Shown piece by piece: positions 46,831 through 57,399 of a DNA stretch of 64,000 nucleotides. A program made the translations under genes and the position numbers. How positions within the stretch are numbered: position 1 is the stretch's first letter; the number at the start of each line of letters is the position of its first letter. The stretch lies in contig JAKTNV010000005.1 of the NCBI GenBank assembly GCA_022747635.1, positions 34,816,792-34,880,791 on the forward strand, given 5' to 3'. This stretch comes from Hetaerina americana. Taxonomy: Eukaryota; Arthropoda; Insecta; Odonata; Calopterygidae. The notes beneath the pieces were generated by a model that made no database searches, was not told where the DNA came from, and saw only the letters and a list, made by a program, of their open reading frames with translations.

Positions 46831-47689
46831 TAATTGCAAATTACTCGCCAAAACCTACCTTTAATACGCACATTACCATTGATCATGATTAAATATAAAA
46901 TCCAGATATACTATACATCAAATTCGTCCACTGAAGGTCGTGGAGCAAATAGCCAAGCGAAAAACCACTGCATTTTTTGGTGGCTAAGGGGAATGCGACT
47001 ACACTAAACTAAGATTGGCGCTGTTTGGGATCGACCATATGCAATGTCACACTCGAGGGGACGGGAGGCGCCAGAAGAACGATCGGATGAGGGAGGAAAC
47101 GGGTTATGGGGAACGTGACGACCATCAAAATCACTCCAATTTTCAGTTATCCTAGGCGGAGATACCGTTTTACGATTGGAAATGTCAATTGGTCGGGACT
47201 TGGGTCATAAAAGCTATCGCGGATAAAAGTACGGGATGTGAAGGGACACAGAATGGTCTAAGGGGAAATACTTGCAAACCGGATTGAGGATTTTTAAATT
47301 CGTCTCACAACGGTGATACACGGGAAGGCAAAAAGAAGACCATGACGGATTTTAAAAAAACCGTGAATAAATAAATGTTTTGTCAAACCTCAATTTTAGA
47401 TGTGTAACTTCAATAGTAAAATTTAAGTGATTTTCCTCATAACTTCATACCCCTATAAAGATACCTATCATTATTTTCCTTATTATTTCCGTCTATTACA
47501 GCATGTACCATTATTTCCGTGCGGGTGGGGGTGTATCCATGATTTTTTCAGACGAAGGGAGAGCTCGAAATGGGAAATCCACAATATACTAGTCCCTACT
47601 CGACCCCCGAGAAATCGGTCACCTCGAACACCCTATATCGAATCATCGGCACAAATAAGCTTCTTATCACGTCGATAATAATGTCGTCG
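46831..47689. other. AT-rich interval, nothing recognised
   Basis: No feature identified. Confidence 0.5.
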
Positions 47690-48400
47690 TCGTTCCACGG
47701 ACGGCCTCGATGCGGGGACTTTTCACCGATAACACGCTGGCACGAAAAGAAAATGAAAAAAAATTACGCGAAGCTACGTGCAAGAGAGGGGGGTGGGTAT
47801 GGAGATTTGTAATGCGAGCACAAATACGGGATTCCGCGAGGATACGGGAGCGAGGGGAGAATACGTGCCTCTCCCCGTGCAGACGGGATGCGAGCCGCGC
47901 CCCTCGTCATTGCCTCCTCCCTTGCTCCTTGTGTACACACGCGTTGCTACCGGGAGAGAGAGAGATAGAGAGAGATGCCAGCAGAGCACGCACGGGGGTG
48001 CGGGCACGAGATGGTGGAGGGGTGGGAGCGGGAGATGGAGCGGCGGCTCCTTTCATCCGTCAACCCCTTGGCGACCTCTCGGGATGATCAACACACCTCG
48101 GAAGAGGAGGGAGGGGAAGAGGAGGAGGAGGAGGGGGAGAGAGGGGGGAGGGAGAGCACTGTGAGGACACTCTTCAAAACTCCACTCCTACCTCCCTCCA
48201 CACTTCCCCCTCACCCTTATTCTCCTCCTTCTTCCCCCTCCCCCAAGCCCTCTTTCCTCCCTCCTTTTGTCTCGTGACATCCTCCGAGAGCCCAGAGGGA
48301 GAAACGAGTACCCACTCTCGTTTCTTATCTCGCGCTCTCCCCCCCGGCTTCTCCTTCCCTTTTTCACCATCAGGGGTGGTGACCCCCTCCCCTCCCATGC
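47690..48400. other. GC-rich island 7 with strand-skew switch
   Basis: G/A-rich on the plus strand to about 48160 (GAGGAGG runs at 48100-48150), then C/T-rich from 48180 to 48380. The switch is within about 20 bases and has the opposite order to that in island 2. Open frames are low complexity. Confidence 0.55.
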
Positions 48401-48533
48401 GTAACGCCCTACCAATGGATACTGTTCTATAGGTAAGTAGGTTGGGACTCGTTGGGTTCGTCGACTTCCTGCGTTCGTTCATTTTGCACCTACCTTCGAC
48501 CCATGTCACTTCTAATTAGGGCAATTGTGCGTA

Positions 48534-48845
48534 TACTACCTTGATCAAAAAGTTCCCGGAATAACCACCGTGTGGCGCTCCCATCGTTCCGATTTGAGTT
48601 CTGTTTTTTTGTTAAATTGGTACATCTGTTGTTGATATTCCCTTTAAATCTTAGTGTCATAACTTGACATTTGCAAAAGTTACGTAGCCAAGAGTACATC
48701 TATCTCTGTGTGTGTTGGCGATTTTTTACAATTGCAGAAATGGATTTAAATTTGCAACAACGAAGGGACAATATAGATTTAGATGAATAAACTTGTATTT
48801 TTAATTTTCTGAATAAATTCCGGGAAATTTTTGATCAAGGTAGTA
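48534..48845. mobile_element. mariner-type MITE with TA target duplication
   Basis: CTACCTTGATCAAAAAGTTC begins at 48536, and its near-perfect reverse complement ends at 48843. The terminal repeats are about 28 bases with one to two differences, and each outer end abuts a TA dinucleotide. The element is about 308 bases, far short of the roughly 1.3 kb of an autonomous mariner. An ATG at 48739 followed by DLNLQQRRDNI may be a remnant of the transposase start, which would make this an internally deleted derivative. That last reading is weak. Confidence 0.8.
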
Positions 48846-49559
48846 TTCCATCGCCGAGAGCCGCAGGTTAGAGATATTGTATATTCTACTGGAATAAGTA
48901 CATGAATGGATGTATTCCGACGAAGAGGATATTCCGTACAACGGATTGAATGTTTAACCAACATGCTCCTGTACATAACAAAATATTTTTTTTACGTACT
49001 ACCAACCGACAATTCCCTTCGAATAGCCACACCTAAATTTCAAACAAGTTTTTCAGAGATCGTTCTGTGTAAACATGCCATACAGCAATGAAGTAACGGC
49101 AGTATGCTTGAGTAATAAGAATGATGGTTAACGAGCTCAACGTTTAATCAAAGGTCGCAGATTCCGACCCCATCTAGAACATGGACGACGTTGCGTTATG
49201 ATGTACTTGATTTCCTTAAGCTGACTTCATTATGCGACGTCACTCCAGACGTCGGAATAGCTAATTACAAAATAAGTAGCAATAATTTTGTGGAGCATTA
49301 CGGTTAAGATTGAAATGTTTAGTAATTTTTAAACGAGTTAATCTCCTCAAGGTTTCCTTTATATCATCCCTGACAGAATATGTTTTTTTGAAAGCTATGG
49401 TAACTACTGTTATATCCCAACAGGTTCTGGATAGCCAGTTATATCATCGCTGTGAAAGCTTCTCTCGATTGGTGATATTATTGCTCACGGATTGCGATAG
49501 CAAAATCTTTACTCATTTGAGAAAGAACTTAAACAAAATTTTAACTGCCGATAACGAAT
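48846..49559. other. AT-rich interval with weak tRNA-like stretch
   Basis: ATGGTTAACGAGCTCAACG and AGGTCGCAGATTCCGACCCC near 49122-49172 resemble an eroded SINE head. Nothing else was recognised. Confidence 0.4.
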
Positions 49560-49880
49560 CCTCTCCTCGGCCAGGGCAACACATAAACGTCTCCCTTCTC
49601 GAGGGTACGCGTGGTGCCTGGGGACGCCTTTTCCAACCCCTTGCATCTCCCATTCAACCCCTCATCATTCCTCCATCCCGAACCCTTCACACACCCTATT
49701 CCTCTTCCCACTGACCTCCTTTGCCAAGTTTCACCCACACCCAGACCTCACTTCTCGCGGACCGGTCCACGACCGACGCATGCACACGCGGAGAAAGGCG
49801 AGGAGATTCACCCCTGGCGGCGTAGGCGTTTGGGGAGGCAGTTCTTCCGCCTCCTGCGCCCTTTGACCGCGACTCCACGG
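49560..49880. other. GC-rich segment
   Basis: C-rich then mixed CpG-containing composition. No protein family was recognised in the overlapping open frames. Confidence 0.45.
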
Positions 49881-50229
49881 CGTTAACGACAACGGAAGGC
49901 AATGCAAAGATGACTCCAAACGAATAAGGGGGACATTTCCTAGTGGAAACTAACTCGGGTGAGAACGCATTAACCACAGCTGAGATACCGTTTTGACACC
50001 GTAAAAGACGGCAAACCGAGGATCAGGCTCCAAGTCTCCTCACCGAAAGAAATCTCCCTTCTACTCTGTGCACCAGGAGAATTTATTTTCGACGCTATTT
50101 TCTCATGCCTAAGGAGTGTGGGGAAAGTAGTAAGAGCATTAGAGAAGAATTGTGGAGGTAACGAAATGTTTTCTAAGAGGGGATGGATAATGACAGGCGA
50201 CTCTAGCAAAGATGGAAAAGGCTGGTGAA

Positions 50230-50575
50230 AACTTCGATACCAAGTGTTTTTATGTAGAGCTCGGAAACTTGTTCGCTGAGGCAAGGAGATAAGCGTGGAT
50301 CTGGATGCATTTGAGATGTGGGTGTGGTAAAAGAATTTCAAAAAATTAAATGGACAGAAAGGAAAATCAACGATCAATTTTCGAGCGCGGAATGGAATGA
50401 GAAACGAAAAAAAAAATTCAAAGAAGGCAGAGTAATTGGATGCAAGCGATATTGAGAGGCAACGCGATTCTGAAGATGGAGATAAAGTCATGAATGCTGA
50501 GAAATCGAGGTAGAGGGAAAACAACACGCATTTAGAAGTGCAATGTAAGTTAGGTAGAAAGTATACACAGATGTA
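50230..50575 (+). pseudogene. LINE C-terminal relic
   Basis: DAFEMWVW is encoded at 50304-50327, a textbook match to the ExFEMWxWRRMLKI motif following the RT domain. Then, in changing frames, NGQKGK (for SWTDKVTN), WMQAILRGNAIL-like sequence (for WIGHILRxxxLL) and VRxKVYTDVQCNV near 50540 (for LxExRRxYTxMKRKAEDR) keep the correct order. Multiple frameshifts are present. The minus-strand 185-codon open frame (49970-50527) is its antisense shadow. It is related at DNA level to 32835-32960. Confidence 0.7.
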
Positions 50576-50747
50576 CAGTGTAATGTGAAGTTTCTGGTTT
50601 CAGCATATTTGGTACCATGTACCACCGAATCATGACATCACCGTTAATTACATTACAAAAATGGACATAAAATATTCAATTTTTAAAATGTGCGTAAACA
50701 ATATTAGAACTGTTCCTACATTTTTCAGCCTTTGGTACAGTTTATAG

Positions 50748-50751
<4 letters not shown>

Positions 50752-50818
<67 letters not shown>
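50752..50818. repeat. (TA)n microsatellite, left of E4
   Basis: A 67-base TA run. Together with 51399-51434 it brackets foldback E4 and its extension. Confidence 0.97.
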
Positions 50819-50824
<6 letters not shown>

Positions 50825-51395
50825 CTTCGAAATGGAACGCTCTTCGGCAACGCACAAATATATAGTATAAAAACACAGATGTAGATTTTTAGAATATAGA
50901 GTAGTAGTAGTTTTGAGGGGAGGCGACCGACAGCTAAGGTCATTTGCGCCATAAGGGATGGACAGGAAAGGATGAAGGGTGGAGAGAAACCCGGCGTCGG
51001 CATTAGCCTACTCTTTACGAAAGGCGCCAAGGGGTCCGCAGTTTAACGTCCCATCCGACAGACGTACGCACAGGCGTACTCACTCGAAGTGCCCTCCACA
51101 AAGCACCTCAAGTAGGGATCGAGATACCTCTGAAAAATACTCAACACCGCCGGGATTTGAACCCGCGCCCTCAGGGTGGGGAGCCAGTACGTTAGCCCCC
51201 GCACCATCTCGATCCCCCTAGAATATAGAGACACAAAGAAAGGACACTCACAATTTGTTATTTGACGTTTCGACAGCACGGCTGTCGTCTTCAGAACCTT
51301 AATTCTGAAGACGACAGCCGTGCTGTCAAAACGTCAAATAACAAATTGTGAGTGTCCTTTCTTTGTGTCTCTATATTCTAAAAATCCACATCTGT

Positions 51396-51399
<4 letters not shown>
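50819..51399. mobile_element. Foldback element E4, interrupted by a SINE
   Basis: The left arm is 50871-50901 plus 51231-51296 (97 bases once the SINE and one copy of its duplication are removed). The right arm is 51303-51399 (97 bases). They differ at two positions, with a 6-base loop. A left-side extension of about 50 bases (50819-50870) reaches the TA run. Arms contain CTGAAGA, a 7-bp stem (CGACAGC/GCTGTCG) and GAAACGTC on the minus strand (51264-51294); the plus-strand copy at 51305-51335 has lost the G of GAAAC. Plan and motifs match E1 and E2. Confidence 0.85.
50890..51230 (-). mobile_element. SINE-A inserted in E4, 12-bp target duplication
   Basis: TAGAATATAGAG lies at 50890-50901 and 51219-51230. 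The SINE occupies 50902-51218, with its TAG-type tail at 50902-50910 and its head ending at GATCCCCC. The B-box complement is GGGATTTGAACCCG at 51150-51163. The flanks are halves of one E4 arm, so the SINE is younger than the hairpin. It is about 317 bases, the longest copy here, and has a slightly expanded GACGTACGCACAGGCG segment. Confidence 0.95.

Positions 51400-51434
<35 letters not shown>
51399..51434. repeat. (TA)n microsatellite, right of E4
   Basis: A 36-base TA run directly after the right arm. Confidence 0.97.
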
Positions 51435-51435
<1 letters not shown>

Positions 51436-52390
51436 CTAAACAATATGAAATACTCTTCTACGTTATTAGTAAAAATTAATTAATTTCTCGTTTCCGCGTC
51501 CCTGTCAGCATACCACAGGCCGCTTTAACCAGCCCTAACGCTGTTTGTTAATGGTGTGGACGCCGTCTTTTCTTGTCGAATACTAATTGAGCTAATTCGA
51601 AAGTAAAGTTGCATTCCGTTTCGTTACAGAAACGTTACATTTTGTTTCTCCGCACCGTCTATTTCCTGATATTTGTTGCTGAAGTCAGGTGAGTAAATAT
51701 TGCATGCAGTAACCAATAGGCATGCCGGCCGAAGTGTAAGTTAACTTTAAAAAACTGCATAATATTGCTTGCATTTAAACATATTATAATTTTCTCATTC
51801 GCTGTCATGGTCATTCCAGTTTTGGGTATGATTTTATTACCTTTTGCTCGCCCCATGTATATTTTCAGGCATTTTTCGCAACCGTAGAAAACGACGGTGG
51901 TCTTCGGATATTTTTTTATATGAAATATTCCTGCTCATGGATGAACTAATGTGTGCTTCCGTCAGGTTATGCAGCTAAAAATATTTTCCCGTGAAACGGA
52001 TTGGCTTAGGGCGATGCCGTTTTGAAAGCATTTATTGTCTGTTAATGAGTTGATACTATTAGAGAAAATTCTTGCCTTTAACGACTTTCGGTGAAAAGTC
52101 AATATACCACTTTCGGCCAATCAAAAACTGGAGGGAAACGTCTAAACGTGCTATATGCGCAGCCAAACTCACGAACGCTATAAAATACGCTTAAAAATAA
52201 ATAACTCTCATGAACTGTTTGTCAGAATTTGCCTGGGTTTATGTTTGAATTTTTAGCCGCACCGCGCAAACAAATATTGACTCTTTATTTTTCAAATGAC
52301 TTGTTTCAAAAAGTGTCCTGATAAATTACAAGAAACTGCGGGAGATGCCACGACAGTAACTTTTTGACGGAGTCACCCGCTAATACGTAT
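51435..52390. other. AT-rich interval, nothing recognised
   Basis: No feature identified. Confidence 0.5.
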
Positions 52391-52480
52391 TACAATGCCA
52401 CAATTTCAGAATGTACAAATCATTCGCCTTGACCGGGATCAAGGCGAATGATTTTTACACTCTGAAATTGTTGCACCGTA
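52391..52480. repeat. Older hairpin element
   Basis: Arms 52401-52432 and 52439-52470 pair over 32 bases with two mismatches around a 6-base loop. Weaker pairing continues about 10 bases on each side and possibly to 52365/52500. No target duplication was found. It has no hammerhead-like core. Confidence 0.7.
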
Positions 52481-52560
52481 CTACTTGAGTTACCGGGCGG
52501 TGTGGGGAAATATTTTGTAGTTTTTTTGAATTAATGAAATGCTTATCGGAGGCTTTCATG

Positions 52561-52578
52561 TATTATTATTATTATTAT
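52561..52578. repeat. (ATT)n microsatellite
   Basis: Short uninterrupted TTA/ATT repeat. Confidence 0.9.
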
Positions 52579-53769
52579 GGTTATTTGAATAACCATATCA
52601 ACATCTCGTACAGTTTACGTACATATTATGTTGTACAGCAAACAATGCGTGTTAACTTACATTTCTTCGTTGGTGCTAAGGACTTTAATAGAGTCACACT
52701 CTGCTGCCATCACCCATAAATAGGGTGATAATGAGTCTCAAATATTTGATACGCCTTTATAATTAATGAATTGTCAACCACTGTAATTTCAAAATTCCAT
52801 AAAGTGAATGTGAAATGAAAGATAAGATATGGGAACGTCAAACATTTCCCCATTCGGAAAAGAGCTTTTATGTGAGAATCCCGGACTTCGATTCATATTC
52901 CCAAAAGATAGGTATGATGATTTGTATACTAGAGGAAAGCTGTAAACATCGTTTCTCCGTCTACCAAACTATTTCCTCTACTACAATGTTGAATCTCCTT
53001 GATTCCAAGGTTGACTGACTAGTTATGGGTTTTCCATTTTTTTCTTAGTAATTCACGTGGACACATTGAAATTTTACCAAACGACCAGGTTACAAAACCT
53101 GAAATACATTCGACAACTCTCAACGTTAAGCAATCACCAATATACGGTACCTTTCAATTCTTCATTTAATCCTCGAATTCCCCAAATGCTTTAATTAATG
53201 CTCCACCGGAAATTAGACTTTCACACCTATCAAGAGGCTAAAGATTATTACTCAGCAATATACTCTTAATCCTTATGGTGTCCATCCTCAAAGCCTTGGG
53301 GTAAATGATTCAGGTGGGTACCCGCTGCCTCCCTCCATCCAAAATCTAACATAATAGATAGCACCTTTAGTAAAAAAATTACCAATCATAGTGCGATTTC
53401 AACGTGGAATTCCAGACACTCAAAATGCTAGGGTTATTTGAAAAACCACGAAGAAATTATTGGAGTTATATTCTTCAGTGCGACAGATATGAGATGAAAA
53501 TCAATATTAATAAAACAAAGGTTATGCGGTGGCTTGCTGGGTATTGTATAGATGTAGATAGAATAATTAGCGATGATAGCTCCCTTGTTACTCAGTAGCG
53601 GGCACGAAAAAAATAACTAATATTTAAAACATTCTTGTGCCCCATACGATACCCGAATCTCTTAAGTCAGAGCGAGAATGAATATTCATCCCCACGGTTG
53701 CTTGCCTCTTTTCTATTACCCAGCAACTTTAAAGGGAAAAAAATACGCGCCTTCCTAATTTATCGATCC
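52579..53769. other. AT-rich interval, nothing recognised
   Basis: No feature identified. Confidence 0.5.
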
Positions 53770-54110
53770 TTCCACCTCGTCCTTTTTTTTTAAGTGCCCC
53801 TTCTCTCCTCCCTTGGCTGTGTCACCACTCTGCGCTCACTCACTCTTCCTCCCGCGCCACCCCGAGGATCCCCTACCTCCTCGCCCCCCCCGCTCGATTG
53901 CGTCCTGCCCCTCTTCGACTTAGTCGCGAGACCCCCATACTTTCCGTGGTCTAGGAGGGGGGGCGTGGAAGTCTTAGGGCACCCGGCGAGCCGGAGCGAT
54001 TTCACGACGGTGCTCCGCAAACAGCACGAATTACTTGTGCGGGAAGGAAAATCTTCAAGGGAGCATCGAGCAGATAGCGTATTTCACGGCGCGGCCCGAG
54101 TGAAAAATCA
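53770..54110. other. GC-rich segment
   Basis: C/T-rich to about 53950, then mixed CpG-containing. No gene is supported. Confidence 0.45.
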
Positions 54111-54839
54111 GTAATTAGTACAGGAGTCAGAGGGGTCCCCCACGCGAAGTAGCCTTGAGAGGACTGACTTATGAGAATTCTCATTCAAATGAATAGTGAG
54201 CGCCTCCTTTATGCTAAACATTATTGTATCTTGTCTCTGTATTGTCTCTTGACCTTTTCCTATTCATTATTTTCCTTGCTATACGGTTGAAGATCTTCTT
54301 TCCACTAATACGGCATGCCAGGAGAAAAACACGCAATTCTAAGTAAAAGTCTGATATACATGTCTAATTTGCATTTAAATAATCTCGACGGTGAACATGG
54401 AACGCAAGATTATAATTCGGGATCGGAAGCACAAAAAGCGCTTCACCTTCCGCCTTACGCTAGATGGGAATTTCATAGTTTACGCGAAATTATAAAATCA
54501 GACCAGTGTTTTTGGATAAATTTCACTTCAAAACTACCATGTAACCCCGTGACAAAGATAAGCGTATTATTAGGTCATCCTTGGCCTCGTTTTTTTTCTA
54601 CGAGGGAAGCTCAAACTAGTTGTGCCAATTACCCCTTTAAACTCACTTTCAACTCGTAGCTAAGGTTTGACGAATCCAGGCGTCTGACCCCCGTGAACTT
54701 GGTTTTCATTTTGATCAAGAGAATGCTCACAGGCCAAAACTACTGAGCAGCTACTGTAGGGTGAGTGGGTGCGCTTTTGTGGTGGATACATTTGTCAAGC
54801 CATTACCCTGTCCGTTTTCTCTCACGCATTCACGTAGCC
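54111..54839. other. AT-rich interval, nothing recognised
   Basis: A 114-codon plus-strand open frame at 54315-54659 has ordinary-looking composition but no recognised family, and its flanks offer no promoter or splice support. Confidence 0.4.
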
Positions 54840-54869
54840 ACGTTCCAAGGCTATGGCGCTTCCAGGGCA

Positions 54870-54945
54870 ATTCCGGTGGGAAGGGTGCTGGGTTACTGAC
54901 TGGAGGGTCCCGTTCGATTACAAGTGATGCCTCTGGGCACGCTCA
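54870..54945 (+). repeat. Eroded SINE-B-type head
   Basis: GTGGGAAGGGTGCTGGGTTACTGACTGGAGGGTCCCGTTCGATTACAAG keeps the SINE-B order of anticodon-arm and B-box region with substitutions. It abuts the left end of copy B. Confidence 0.5.
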
Positions 54946-57112
54946 CTTTCATTCATTCATTCATTGATGTACCCTGAAAGCCACCTAGCAGTGCGTGGCA
55001 GGGGGTGAATACACACCAGACGAATTTTGACCCGGTTAAACTATTGTACTAATGTAGTGTCCGTCGTGAGATGAATAAAATGAAATGTATATGACAATAC
55101 GCGGTGAAGTGACCTAATGCATCGATGATTATACTCTTAGCTGCGGACCAAGGGTTCAAATCTGGAAGTTATTTGCGAGTTTCCGATTATAATGAGAAAC
55201 CACCACGGGCGCTGGAAAAGGAACTGCATACACGTTTCACGAACTATTTAATGCATGCGTTCCAGGAAATGTTAGAATTTGAAAGATTTTACGCAACCCC
55301 TCTATCCTGTCACCTGTCATTTTACGTACTCACACACAGGGAGTTTCACCCAAGCTGAGTTTCACCCCACTGCACGCGTTTTCATTGCTAATTTATGATG
55401 ACTGCTTACAGAGAAAACACGATAAAAAAGGAATATATCCCAAGTGCTTCTACTTAAAAAAAACGGCGGTTGTCAGGAATTATGATTGTTAGGGCGGAAA
55501 TATAACGTCCTCTTAACTGACAGACGGGGCAAAATCCAACTTGAAATCATGTTGTAATTGAATTTTGAACTCGACATCACTGGATGTCTTTCCTAATATC
55601 GTTTGTGCCGCGCATAAACTGTACTTTGGCGTGTATTCGTTTTTTTCTTCAGCACCTTTTCATGCCTTGCCCCCACTTTTCTCCCACTTACCTATGCGCT
55701 TGTTTTTCTTCGAAATCATCAAGGAAAACTGTATTTTCGTTTAAGTACTGACTTCCCCGGAGTCTCAAAGTCACTAATAAGCCGAATTATGAATGTATAG
55801 TTATATGTTATATGAATATTCAGATGTTCTATGCTATTTTGATGGGCTATAATGTATGAAAACTCTCTCTTTCATACATCTATTTCGTCTTAGAAAATCT
55901 CTGTTAATTAGCTATGCAACACAACGTCAACGATTGGCAAATAAAAATTACATTCATCACTGGTAAAAGGGGATTATAAACCATTTTGAGCAAACGAATA
56001 CCAGCAACCGTAGGCAACTATCACCCGAGCATTAGACCGCAATTATGTTTGCCAAAAAAGAAAAAAATTCCAAATCAAAACCTTGATGCAAGTTGCAGTT
56101 TAAAGATTGATCAGAGAAGCAGTAGCAGTGGACAGATCCAAAATCCTTCAAGCTAGACCTGGTTCTACGCTAAACACTCCAATTATAAACTTATGAGACT
56201 AAAAGAAAGATTTTGCACAAATGATAATTACAGTTAAATGGAAATTATTTGAACGCAACATTACATTCTACAGCACAAAAAATACAGATAACAGCTTCCT
56301 TCCATTTCTCTGCCCGAAGGATTGAACTACTGTAGGGTTAAGCCTTTACATTTCATTTTCGAAAAAAAATAATCCTTCATAATTTAACTCAATCATCAAA
56401 CATGATCGTGTTGAAGAAAATAAGAGTAAACGGATGTGTTAGCCTAAGCTACTTAGAAGTGAGTACAGCACTCTCGTGACCAAAACAATCTTAACATCAT
56501 AATGGGTGATTAAATATTCGATTGGTTTGAAAGAGCTATCCAAAATATCCCGTTCTTGCCAAATCAACTTCTGCATTTCTTCTCAGTCCCTTCGTTCGTA
56601 TGATTTTTGAAGCTCTTTCTGGGCTTCCCCCCCCCTCATTTCTTTCCTTTAATTTCGATCTTCATGCAACCACCACGCCTCAATATGCGTCAAATTAGAA
56701 TCCATCTTTTACCAGCCATTGTTCTCATAGCTCTTCTATCTCTCTCCAACCACTATTCCAACTACTTCTCCATTTGCTGGTGCACCAGCAAGCACTTCCG
56801 TCCATCCATTACATTTTCTCATTCTTCCACATTCCCAATGCTTCCAATATCCTTTTCCCTGCCATCCCATAGCTCATGTCTCACAGCAATAGAAAAGGAA
56901 GCTTCACCAATAATTGTTTTTATTCATTTCCTCGCATGCAATGGTGGATGGCAAAGCTTTATGAAAGTCCTTCATGATGCGTAGGAAAGAGAAGTACTAT
57001 ACTATTCCACACCTATATAAATTTACTGCGGCCGGTTTCGATTCAGCGCATCATCATCTGGCGCTGCATCGAAACCAGTCGCGCTATGCTTTTCCACACC
57101 AATATAAATTTA
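54946..57112. repeat. Duplicated unit copy B
   Basis: Direct-orientation homologue of 3300-3707 joined to 4370-6360. It lacks the SINE-B fragment, the TA microsatellite and foldback E2 present in copy A. At the A/B break (about 55356-55368) the sequence reads GTTTCACCCAAGCTGAGTTTCACCCC, with a repeated GTTTCACCC. That suggests either a deletion in B or an insertion in A. Confidence 0.88.
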
Positions 57113-57225
57113 CTGCGACTGGTTTCGATGCAGCGCCAGATGATTATGTGCTGAATCGAAACCGGCCGCAGTAAATTTATATTCGTGTGGAATAGCAGTG
57201 GGTTTTTTTCTTTCCTACGCATCAT
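56974..57225. mobile_element. Foldback element E5
   Basis: The left arm is 56974-57082 and the right arm 57115-57225, about 110 bases each, imperfect, with a 32-base loop. Outer ends read ATGATGCGTAGGAAA and its complement. Inside, GGTTTCGAT...GCGC...ATCGAAACC hairpins read, on either strand, as CAGATGATG, a stem, then CGAAACC. This is a degenerate version of the hammerhead-like core (A in place of U in the first box). Direct TATTCCACACC...AATATAAATTTACTGC sub-repeats are also present. Copy A holds only the left half. Confidence 0.7.
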
Positions 57226-57399
57226 TTCCTCGTTCCTGGGGCTAGTAATAATCTCTATTAGTAGTTGTTTGTATTAACAGAAAGCACTATCCGTCATTTC
57301 TACTCTACTTATTAAAACTCTCTTCCTTCTATCACCACTAGTTATGACCCTGATCCTTAGATGAGATAACTCTCCCACTTTTCCCAATGCGCCTCCCCC

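Noticed and set aside
49970..50527. 185-codon minus-strand open frame
   Set aside because: Antisense to the LINE relic at 50230-50575, for the same reason.
15575..51230. Regularly repeated units as a CRISPR array
   Set aside because: The repeats are dispersed tRNA-derived SINEs in a eukaryotic context, not short evenly spaced repeats.
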